Assembly (NCBI GenBank): GCA_016220045.1
Contig: JACRIP010000648.1
Location: forward strand, 1-11,329
DNA length: 11,329 bases
Reading direction: 5' to 3'
DNA from: Planctomycetota bacterium
Lineage (GTDB): Bacteria > Planctomycetota > MHYJ01 > WSZJ01 > JACPWG01
In this document: positions 1 to 5,780 of the stretch, piece by piece
How the letters are laid out: the number at the start of each line of letters is the position of its first letter
Position numbering within the stretch: position 1 is the stretch's first letter
Notes under the pieces: generated by a model
Told to the model about the DNA's origin: nothing
What the model saw: the letters and a program-made list of their open reading frames with translations, nothing else
Database searches by the model: none
Made by a program: the position numbers and the translations under genes

Positions 1-714
1 GCCTCGGGCGTGCGCGTGCCCGGCCCGCTGCCCGCGGCGAAGGCCGGTGGATCGTCGCGCAAGGGGCTGTGGGTCGCCGCCGTCGGCCTGATCGCCATGG
101 GCGGCGTCTGGTTCCTGCTCTCCCGGGCCGACGACCGCGCGCCGGCCCCGACCGCCGGCGGCGCGGGTACAGGAACTGCCGTACAACCCCTTCCGCCCCG
201 GGTCAAGGGGGGCGCCGCGCCCGTCGCCGCCGGGGGCGCGCCCACTGCGGGCGGCGGCGCCGGAACGCCCGGCAACCCGGCCGACCCGCGGCGGCAGAAC
301 GCCCAGGCCCTGCAGGCCGAGGGCGCGCGCAACGAAAACCAGCGACGCGAAGAGGCCGGTCGCTTCGTGCTGGTGAAATGGACCCAGGAGGACTTCTCGC
401 TGCCGCCCGATCAGGCGCGGCCGAACGAGGAGTACGTCCTCGCCCGCGTGCTCCTCGAAAACCACGGCTATCCGCAGTTGGCGATCGGCCCCGGCGTTTT
501 CGTCTGGAAGGCGGATGGGCGCGAGTACCCCGCGGAGTCGAGCGCGAGCGCGAGCGGGCTCCTGGCCGGCGGCGTGCTGCAGTCCCGCGCCATGACCGAC
601 GGCCAGCGCGCGGCCGGGATGCTGCTCTTCAAGGTCCGGCCGCGCTCCAACAAGGGCAGCCTGGAGTACCGGCCGACGATTACGGGAGTTGCCGTACGCT
701 ACGTGCGCGAGTAG
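1..714 (+). CDS. Membrane-anchored DUF4352-like protein, 5' end uncertain
   Basis: The reading frame is open from the window edge, so the gene may begin upstream; the first possible starts inside the window are GTG codons at 10 and 16. Numbered from GTG 10 it has 234 residues. Residues 19-38 form one hydrophobic segment (GLWVAAVGLIAMGGVWFLL), so the product is probably held in the membrane with its C-terminal part outside. Residues 41-115 are a low-complexity Ala/Gly/Pro linker, ending in a short charged stretch. Residues 119-233 look like an immunoglobulin-like DUF4352/telokin-type domain: a strand with VLARVLLENHG, then FVWKADGREYP, then DGQRAAGMLLFKVRP, which match that family's pattern of an 'N-x-G' strand, a 'DG..Y' turn and a late 'G..G.L.F.V' strand. 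No catalytic residues are visible and the function is unknown. The family assignment is by pattern and tentative. It ends 121 bp before the tRNA. Confidence 0.7.
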   Translation, partial: ASGVRVPGPLPAAKAGGSSRKGLWVAAVGLIAMGGVWFLLSRADDRAPAPTAGGAGTGTAVQPLPPRVKGGAAPVAAGGAPTAGGGAGTPGNPADPRRQNAQALQAEGARNENQRREEAGRFVLVKWTQEDFSLPPDQARPNEEYVLARVLLENHGYPQLAIGPGVFVWKADGREYPAESSASASGLLAGGVLQSRAMTDGQRAAGMLLFKVRPRSNKGSLEYRPTITGVAVRYVRE

Positions 715-784
715 CCGGCCGCGGTTCCGCGGCCGGGGCGGTGGCGTCGCGAATCCCGGCGGCGCCCATGCGCCCGGAAATCTC

Positions 785-811
785 TTGAAAACCGGACCCG
801 ATTCATATAGG
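785..811 (+). promoter_or_regulatory. Possible sigma-70-type promoter for tRNA-Ser
   Basis: TTGAAA at 785-790 matches the -35 consensus at five of six positions. TATAGG at 806-811 is a plausible -10 box after a short 15-bp spacer. This AT-richer patch stands out in very GC-rich DNA and lies about 25 bp before the mature tRNA 5' end. The short spacer lowers confidence. Confidence 0.35.
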
Positions 812-835
812 GTTCCCCGCGCTTTCAGCCGCCGC

Positions 836-929
<94 letters not shown>

Positions 930-952
930 GGCTCCCTCGGCGCGCGCTGGGC

Positions 953-970
953 GCGGCGACCCCTCGCCGC
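953..970 (+). other. Perfect 7-bp hairpin after the tRNA
   Basis: GCGGCGA (953-959), loop CCCC, TCGCCGC (964-970) form a perfect stem 24 bp after the tRNA CCA. It could help end tRNA transcription or limit 3' processing, but no T tract follows, so it is not a standard intrinsic terminator. In DNA this GC-rich a chance stem of this size is quite possible. Confidence 0.25.
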
Positions 971-1040
971 CCCGGCCGCCCGCTCCTGCCCACCCGCCCG
1001 CCCACCCGTGCTCCCGCCGGCCGCTGGAAAAGAGTCCATC

Positions 1041-2510
1041 ATGACGCCGCGCGTCGAGGCCCCGGAGCTGCACGGCGAAGTCGGCTGGCTCAACACCGAT
1101 TCCCCTCTCCGCTTGCGCGATCTCCGCGGCAAGATCGTCCTCCTCGACTTCTGGACCTACTGCTGCATCAACTGCCTCCACGTTTTCGCGGACCTCAAGC
1201 GGCTCGAAAAAAAATACCGGGACGTGCTGGTGGTCATCGGCATCCACTCCGCGAAGTTCAATGCCGAGAAGGACCCGGAAGGGCTGCGCGCGGCCGTGCT
1301 GCGCCACGAGATCGAGCACCCGGTGGCGAACGACGCGGAGATGGCGATCTGGAGCACCTACGGCGTCCGTGGCTGGCCGACGCTCGCGCTCATCGATCCG
1401 GAGGGCAACCTGATCGGCGGCGTGTCCGGGGAGGGGCACTTCGACCTGCTCGACCACCTGATCGCGCACGAGGTCGAGCAGGCGACGGCCCGCGAGTCGC
1501 TCGATCGGCGGCCGCGGTCCTTCCGCCGCGAGCGCGCGCTGCCCGCGATCCTCGCGTTTCCCGGGAAGCTCTGCGCCGGCACGGAGCCGGCGCGGCTGTT
1601 CGTGGCGGACACGAATCATCACCGGGTGCTGGAGGTCGAGCCGGCGGGCCGCGTCGTCGCGGCCTATGGCTGCGGCGTGGCGGGGTTCGTGGACGGCCCG
1701 AGCGTCGATGCCTGCTTCCGGCAGCCGCAGGGGCTGGCGTTGCGCGACGGCACGCTCTTCGTCGCCGACGCCGGCAATCATGCGCTCCGCGCGGTCGACC
1801 TGGGCGGCGCGACGGTGCGGACGGTCGCCGGCACCGGCAAGCAGGGGCGCGGGCCGCTGAGCCGCGGCAAGGCGACCAAGGTCGCCCTCAACTCGCCGTG
1901 GGACCTCGCGGTCGTGGGCGGGCGCCTCTTCGTCGCCATGGCCGGCGCGCACCAGATCTGCGTGCTTCACCTGAGGGAGAAGACGATCGAGGCGCACGCG
2001 GGCGACGGGCGCGAGGAGATCGTCGACGGGCCGCTCGCGGAGGCGAGCTTCGCGCAGCCCAGCGGCCTGGCGCTCGGCGACGGCTGCCTGTTCGTGGCGG
2101 ACGCGGAGGTCAGCGGCATTCGCGCCGTCGATCTCGATCCCCAGGGTTTCGTCTCGACGGTCGTGGGGGAGGGGCTGTTCGAGTTTGGGGACCGCGACGG
2201 CCGCGGCGCGATGGTCCGGTTGCAGCATCCGCTCGGCTGCGTGTGGCACGACGGCCGGCTGTGGGTGGCGGACACCTACAACCACAAGCTCAAGGTCGTG
2301 GACCCGGCGGAGCGGACGGTGACGACGGTCGCCGGCGATGGCCGGCCGGGGAGCGAAGACGGGCGCCGGGCGCGCTTTCACGAGCCTGCGGGCGTCGCCG
2401 TGCTCGGGAATATTCTGTATATTGCGGACACCAATAACCACGCGATTCGCACGTACGACCCGGCCACCGGAGAGGTCGCGACCCTGCGGTTGACGGGTTT
2501 GCCGGCGTGA
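1041..2510 (+). CDS. Thioredoxin-fold / NHL-repeat protein (NHLRC2-like)
   Basis: The 489-residue product combines a thioredoxin-like domain with an NHL beta-propeller. Residues 1-145 carry the redox fold: KIVLLDFWTYCCINCLHVF (31-49) has the CxxC pair C42-I-N-C45, preceded by an extra C41, and GWPT (111-114) supplies the cis-proline after the catalytic helix. Residues about 168-485 hold NHL-type repeats with recurrent 'LFVADTNHHRVLEV', 'LFVADAGNHALRAVDL', 'LWVADTYNHKLKVVDP' and 'LYIADTNNHAIRTYDP'. This order matches the NHLRC2 family, whose members have a CCINC active site; the substrate is unknown. There is no signal peptide or membrane segment, so a cytosolic location is inferred. ATG 1041 is chosen because the frame upstream runs through the tRNA, GGAAAAGAG sits just before it, and the conserved fold starts soon after. 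It is probably co-transcribed with the DUF971 gene 45 bp downstream. Confidence 0.92.
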   Translation: MTPRVEAPELHGEVGWLNTDSPLRLRDLRGKIVLLDFWTYCCINCLHVFADLKRLEKKYRDVLVVIGIHSAKFNAEKDPEGLRAAVLRHEIEHPVANDAEMAIWSTYGVRGWPTLALIDPEGNLIGGVSGEGHFDLLDHLIAHEVEQATARESLDRRPRSFRRERALPAILAFPGKLCAGTEPARLFVADTNHHRVLEVEPAGRVVAAYGCGVAGFVDGPSVDACFRQPQGLALRDGTLFVADAGNHALRAVDLGGATVRTVAGTGKQGRGPLSRGKATKVALNSPWDLAVVGGRLFVAMAGAHQICVLHLREKTIEAHAGDGREEIVDGPLAEASFAQPSGLALGDGCLFVADAEVSGIRAVDLDPQGFVSTVVGEGLFEFGDRDGRGAMVRLQHPLGCVWHDGRLWVADTYNHKLKVVDPAERTVTTVAGDGRPGSEDGRRARFHEPAGVAVLGNILYIADTNNHAIRTYDPATGEVATLRLTGLPA

Positions 2511-2540
2511 GCCCGTGCGCCTGCGGGCGGACGGAGAGCA

Positions 2541-2546
2541 GAGGAG
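2541..2546 (+). promoter_or_regulatory. Ribosome binding site for the upstream DUF971 start
   Basis: GAGGAG lies 9 nt before ATG 2556 and supports translation of the long form that includes the Gly/Ala-rich extension. Confidence 0.6.
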
Positions 2547-2555
2547 AAACGAGCC

Positions 2556-3089
2556 ATGAAGCCGTCACAGGAGCCGCTGCGACATCTGTCGGGCTGGAAG
2601 GGGAAAGAAGGGGAGTCGGGGAAACCGGGGGCCGCGGGGGAGCCGGGGGCGGCGGCCGGGGGGCCGGCGGCGGGGGCCGCCGGGGCGGCGGGGGGCGGGG
2701 AGCATGCCTGTGCGGAGGGCGCGTCGTGCGCGGGGCATGGCGGCGGCGGCGGCGGCGAGCCCGTGGAGGATCCGCGCATGACCTCGCCCGCGGACGTGAC
2801 GAAGGTGGGCGAGGGGCTCCTGCAGTGGACCTGGGGGGACGGGCACGTGAGTCCCTTCCCGCTGAAGTACCTGCGCGAGCGCTGTCCGTGCGCGAGCTGC
2901 GTGGACGAGTTCACGGGGCAACGGCGGCTGGACCCGAAGTCGATCGCGCCGGACATCAAGATCGCGCGCTTCGAGCCGGTCGGCCTGTATGCGGTGCGCT
3001 TCCAGTGGAGCGACGGGCACGACACCGGGCTGTATTCGTTCCGGTTGCTGCGCGACCTGTGCCCGTGCGAAGCCTGCCGGGTGGGGTAG
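2556..3089 (+). CDS. DUF971 / GBBH-like N-terminal domain protein with Gly/Ala-rich extension
   Basis: The long form has 177 residues. Residues about 75-177 are a DUF971 (gamma-butyrobetaine hydroxylase-like N-terminal) domain: LQWTWGDGHVSPFPLKYLRE, CPCASC (110-115), and WSDGHDTGLYSF (151-162). C110, C112, C115 and H155 match in order the four zinc ligands known for this domain in human BBOX1 (three Cys and one His), so zinc binding is a strong inference. A second CPCEAC motif (169-174) at the extreme C terminus adds three cysteines. Residues 16-70 are low complexity, with about six G-x-y triplets (GKEGESGKPGAAGEPGAA) followed by poly-Gly/Ala. A second start at ATG 2778 with its own GGAGGA would give just the domain (103 residues). 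The function of stand-alone DUF971 proteins is not settled. It follows the thioredoxin-NHL gene by 45 bp, suggesting a redox or metal-linked operon. Confidence 0.88.
   Translation: MKPSQEPLRHLSGWKGKEGESGKPGAAGEPGAAAGGPAAGAAGAAGGGEHACAEGASCAGHGGGGGGEPVEDPRMTSPADVTKVGEGLLQWTWGDGHVSPFPLKYLRERCPCASCVDEFTGQRRLDPKSIAPDIKIARFEPVGLYAVRFQWSDGHDTGLYSFRLLRDLCPCEACRVG
2765..2770 (+). promoter_or_regulatory. Internal ribosome binding site before ATG 2778
   Basis: GGAGGA is followed by 7 nt and ATG 2778, in frame with the long DUF971 ORF and exactly at the start of the conserved domain. Either this is the true start, making the Gly/Ala segment untranslated or spurious, or two forms are made. Confidence 0.5.
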
Positions 3090-3113
3090 GAGGGGGGGGG
3101 GGCGGGGCTGGGT
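3083..3113 (+). other. G-quadruplex-prone G tract at the DUF971 stop codon
   Basis: Four or more G runs (GGGG, an 11-G run at 3092-3102, GGGG, GGG) lie in about 30 nt overlapping the stop codon. This meets the usual G4 pattern on the coding strand and could affect mRNA 3' ends or polymerase passage. A homopolymer this long is also error-prone in sequencing. Confidence 0.45.
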
Positions 3114-3117
3114 GGCC

Positions 3118-3162
3118 GATGCGGAGTAGATAGCCACCGAACACACGGAACACACCGAGAGG
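3118..3162 (+). repeat. Dispersed gene-3'-end repeat, copy 1
   Basis: The copy begins GATGCGGAGTAGATAGCC and continues with two tandem 9-mers of the form SGAACACAC, ending CCGAGAGG. It lies 28 bp after the DUF971 stop and in the same orientation as that gene. Eight Ts follow at 3168-3175, then TGGCTGAGCGGC, which is also found in copy 2. No hairpin precedes the T tract, so it is not a classical terminator. Confidence 0.85.
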
Positions 3163-3334
3163 ACGACTTTTTTTTGAATGGCTGAGCGGCCGGAGCGGGG
3201 GGTGCTCGGAGGAGGCTCGGACCCGGCGTCGAAACGGTGGACGGTCTGGCACCGATCGCGTTTGCCTTTCCGCGCGGAGAGGCTGTCGGAAGAGCCCTGG
3301 AAGGGGCAGTGGACCTCGCAACACCGGAGGTCTT

Positions 3335-3428
3335 GTAGGGGCGGGCCTTGTGCCCGCCCCATGGTGGGATGGCCGGCAATCGTTGCCTGGTCGGCCACGA
3401 GGGTGCGGCCACAAGGGATGCCCCCTAC
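3335..3428. repeat. REP/REPIN-like inverted pair, family A (first)
   Basis: The left arm starts GTA and then forms a perfect 9-bp hairpin: GGGGCGGGC (3338-3346), loop CTTGT, GCCCGCCCC (3352-3360). The right arm (about 3401-3428), read on the minus strand, also starts GTAGGGG and contains CCCTTGTGGCCGC, so it is a degraded inverted copy. Two REP-like arms facing each other across a spacer of about 40 bp is the REPIN/MITE layout. No RAYT transposase is in the window. Confidence 0.7.
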
Positions 3429-3624
3429 GGACGATTCTCGCCAGGCACCACGCGGCGAGCCCGGCGCGGACCTTGGACGACAGCCGCTTCAGGCGGGTCG
3501 AGGGGCCCCTGCCCGGGATGTGCGCCCGGCGGTTTCCCCTGAATGGGCTGTCGCATGAGCCGGATTCGGCGGTGGGCTCCAGGATCCGGTGAGCGGACGA
3601 AGCCCACGGGACCCCAACGCTGCT

Positions 3625-3729
3625 GACCTCGCGGCGCAGGCGAGGACGCCTGCGCCACAAGGGCTCCGAGTACTTCGGAGTACGTCGCGAGGTCTGACGT
3701 GGTTGTGGTGCAGGCGTCCTCGCCTGCAC
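3625..3729. repeat. REPIN-like inverted hairpin pair, family B
   Basis: The left hairpin is GGCGCAGGCG (3633-3642), loop AGGA, CGCCTGCGCC (3647-3656), with a perfect 10-bp stem. The right hairpin is GTGCAGGCG (3708-3716), loop TCCT, CGCCTGCAC (3721-3729), with a perfect 9-bp stem. The right core is the exact reverse complement of the left core, so even the tetraloops are complementary. A further inverted pair, GACCTCGCG (3625-3633) and CGCGAGGTC (3687-3695), and a small hairpin CTCCGA/TCGGAG (3664-3680) lie between. This is a composite palindromic element of mobile-repeat type. Confidence 0.8.
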
Positions 3730-3824
3730 TCGGAGGACGATGCGGAACGGCGAACCGTGCGGGACGCGTCGTTATCGGGGAATCGCTTGACGAGATCCAT
3801 CTACGGTCGGATGCGCTACGGCGT

Positions 3825-5306
3825 ATGAAATACCAGTCGCAGGCGATCACGATTCGGGAGAACGAGATCCTTTTTCGGGTCTGGTCGATCGCGGACAGTG
3901 CCGGAGCGCTGGTCGGTGTCGCGTGCCTGATCGGATTCCTCGCTTTCGTGGGAGCCGTGGCCGCGCTCACGCTATGTGAGCTGTTGCAGGCTCCAGGCGT
4001 CTGGACGATCCTCCGCTGCGCGGTGGGTTGGACTCTGGCAAGCGTGATTGGAGTCGTCGCAGTCCGCGCGGGCTTCGAGAATCCGGGTGGACTGCTCAAC
4101 CTGCTTCTCCTTGGGCGGGCGCCATGTGCCCTGCAGAGGATGGAGGTCCCGGAAGGGCCGATTCTACGGGTCGAGCGACGCCTTCCGTTCGGCAAGGTCT
4201 GGGTCGTGGACTCGATTCCGTTCCCGCAGAGCGGCCCCATCCTTGCAGCCAGAACGCAGTTGCACTGGGGCGAGTTTCCCGGACTCGATGTTGACGTTGG
4301 AAATCGCGGGCAACACACCTTCTCCGTCGACAATGCGGACGCCACCGCTCTCGCGCGGACGTTGCGCGAGTGGCTGGGGGAGTCTGCTGCCTCCGCCACC
4401 CTGTGCTCGGCGCAGTCCTTCTCGCCGGAGGGCTTGACCCGCGCGAGTTCGGCCATCGCCTTCTCGCCCGCTGCCACGACCGTGGCGTGCGCCGGGTGGG
4501 ACGGCCGCCTCCGGCTCTGGGATCTTGCGAGCGAGTCCCTGCGGGCCACGTTTGAAATGGGGGCCGAGCACGCCCTTGCACTCGAGTTCTCGGCCGATGG
4601 GAACTTGCTGGCATGTGCGAATTGGTTCGACCAGCTTCTGGTTTGGGAGCTCCCGGGCGGAAAGCTCCTTGCGAAATTGGACGGAATCTCTGCCCACAAC
4701 GTCGTCCACGGCCTGAAGGCGCTGGCGTTTGCGCCCGATGGGAAGTCGCTCGCCCTGGCAGGGCTGGACCGGAAGGAGGCTCGGCTCTGGGAGCTCCCGA
4801 GCGGCAAGTTCCTGGGCTGGTTGAAGGAGAAGAAGCGCGGCGTTTGGGCGGCGGCGTTTTCCCCGGACGGAAAACTGCTTGCGAGCGGGAACCGGGTCTG
4901 GGGGGTCGCGACGCGCGAGCCGAGGATCACTCTCGCCGGCCAGGGATGGGTAGGCTGCCTGGCCTTCGCGCCGGACGGTAGCCTGCTCGCCAGCGGGTGG
5001 TCGGACGGCAAGGCTCGACTCTGGCGCATTCCCGAGGGCGACCTGGTCGCGACCCTGGACTACGACTGGGTGCGTTACTCGTCCGGTTCGCTTGCGTTCT
5101 CGCCGGACGGGAAGCGGCTTGCGACGGCCGGCGGGAGGGAGGGCACGGTACAACTCTGGGAGGTCCCCAGCGGGAAGCCCGTCGCCTCTTTCGGGCGGCA
5201 TGGCAGTCACGTGCTCGCGCTTGCCTTCGCCCCCGATGGGAAGACGCTGCGGAGCGCGAGCCAGGACTCGGTCGTAATCACGTGGATCGTCCCGGCGGAG
5301 TCGTAG
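3825..5306 (+). CDS. Two-TM membrane protein with seven WD40 repeats
   Basis: The 493-residue product has two hydrophobic segments (about 27-53 and 61-83), a globular region of about 120 residues with no recognised domain (100-205), and a C-terminal WD40 propeller (207-493). Seven blades can be counted from their 'lafSPDG.lLasg..dg...lW.lpsG' pattern, for example LKALAFAPDGKSLALAGLD, SGSLAFSPDGKRLATAGG and VLALAFAPDGKTL. Seven blades make one closed propeller, so the protein looks complete. WD40 propellers are scaffolds for protein contacts; the partner is unknown. The start is uncertain: ATG 3825 has no clear Shine-Dalgarno. The only upstream in-frame starts are GTGs at 3699-3708 in the family B repeat, where GAGGT (3689-3693) lies 5 nt before GTG 3699, adding 42 residues. 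It is convergent with htpG and flanked on both sides by repeat islands. Confidence 0.85.
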   Translation: MKYQSQAITIRENEILFRVWSIADSAGALVGVACLIGFLAFVGAVAALTLCELLQAPGVWTILRCAVGWTLASVIGVVAVRAGFENPGGLLNLLLLGRAPCALQRMEVPEGPILRVERRLPFGKVWVVDSIPFPQSGPILAARTQLHWGEFPGLDVDVGNRGQHTFSVDNADATALARTLREWLGESAASATLCSAQSFSPEGLTRASSAIAFSPAATTVACAGWDGRLRLWDLASESLRATFEMGAEHALALEFSADGNLLACANWFDQLLVWELPGGKLLAKLDGISAHNVVHGLKALAFAPDGKSLALAGLDRKEARLWELPSGKFLGWLKEKKRGVWAAAFSPDGKLLASGNRVWGVATREPRITLAGQGWVGCLAFAPDGSLLASGWSDGKARLWRIPEGDLVATLDYDWVRYSSGSLAFSPDGKRLATAGGREGTVQLWEVPSGKPVASFGRHGSHVLALAFAPDGKTLRSASQDSVVITWIVPAES

Positions 5307-5392
5307 CCGGGTGGGGGCCCTGCGGCGCCCGGCCTGTGCGCCTGTGGCTTGGCGAGCTGGCCGATCCGGGGCGGAGGCGGCCAGGCCTCGCC

Positions 5393-5464
5393 GGGGCGGA
5401 CACGGGGGTCCGCCCCTACGTCCTGCCACGGCTCTTGGTAGGGGCGGACCCCTATGCCCGCCCC
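5393..5464. repeat. REP/REPIN-like inverted pair, family A (second)
   Basis: The left hairpin is GGGGCGGA (5393-5400), an 8-nt loop, TCCGCCCC (5409-5416), then TAC. The right arm is GTA (5438-5440), GGGGCGG, a 10-nt loop, CCGCCCC (to 5464). The two arms face each other across 18 bp and share the GTAGGGGCGG start with the pair at 3335-3428, so they belong to the same dispersed family. Confidence 0.75.
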
Positions 5465-5524
5465 GGCGTGGCCCGAGGGGCCCATCTTGCGACTCCGGCC
5501 GCATGCCACGCGCAGTGGCCCTTC

Positions 5525-5544
5525 GTTCCGCCTGAAGGCGGAAC
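5525..5544. repeat. Perfect 9-bp palindromic hairpin
   Basis: GTTCCGCCT (5525-5533), GA, AGGCGGAAC (5536-5544). The wider context TTCG...CGAA extends the symmetry with one offset base. It is a third, distinct REP-like palindrome in this island. Confidence 0.65.
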
Positions 5545-5696
5545 TACGAACGAGGTCGGAGCGAGACCGTCCACCGTTGCCCGGCCAGGGCGGAAGCGCT
5601 GGGCCGCGAGGGTGGCGAACGGCGCCTCGGAGCGGGCCCATCCGGCGGATCCGGCCGAGCGGCGCGGCCTGCCACTCAGCCACACAAAAAAAATGC

Positions 5697-5742
5697 CCTC
5701 TCGGCGTGTTCCGTGTGTTCGGTGGCTAGCTACTCCGCATTC
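5697..5742 (-). repeat. Dispersed gene-3'-end repeat, copy 2
   Basis: Read on the minus strand it gives GAATGCGGAGTAGCTAGCC, then the tandem GAACACAC 9-mers, then CCGAGAGG, T8 and TGGCTGAG. It starts about 38 bp after the htpG stop and points the same way as htpG. It matches copy 1 through the T tract and beyond. Confidence 0.85.
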
Positions 5743-5780
5743 CTCCCTCCCCTCCGCGCCCCCCTCCCTTCGCCCGCCGG

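Larger units (their letters stand above)
3090..3824. other. 735-bp repeat island without a gene
   Basis: No open frame here has a convincing start, domain or codon pattern; the frames on both strands are crossed by perfect hairpins. The stretch holds the G tract, repeat copy 1 and T8, a 15-mer AACGGTGGACGGTCT (3233-3247) shared with the island at 5307-5780, a REP-like pair at 3335-3428, and a second pair at 3633-3729. The remainder (3430-3620) shows nothing I can name. Confidence 0.7.
5307..5780. other. 474-bp repeat island between convergent genes
   Basis: No supported gene lies here. It contains a family A hairpin pair (5393-5464), a palindrome (5525-5544), the shared 15-mer on the minus strand (5564-5578), an A8 tract (5686-5693, which is T8 on the minus strand) and repeat copy 2 (5697-5742). 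The hairpins could stop transcripts arriving from both the WD40 gene and htpG, but neither hairpin pair is followed directly by a T tract. Confidence 0.7.

Noticed and set aside
3145..3175. Intrinsic terminator at repeat copy 1
   Set aside because: There is a T8 tract but no GC hairpin directly before it; the repeat body is not self-complementary.
3178..3558. 126-codon plus-strand ORF after repeat copy 1
   Set aside because: It runs through the perfect REP-like hairpin and lacks a ribosome binding site or domain; it is repeat-derived frame space.
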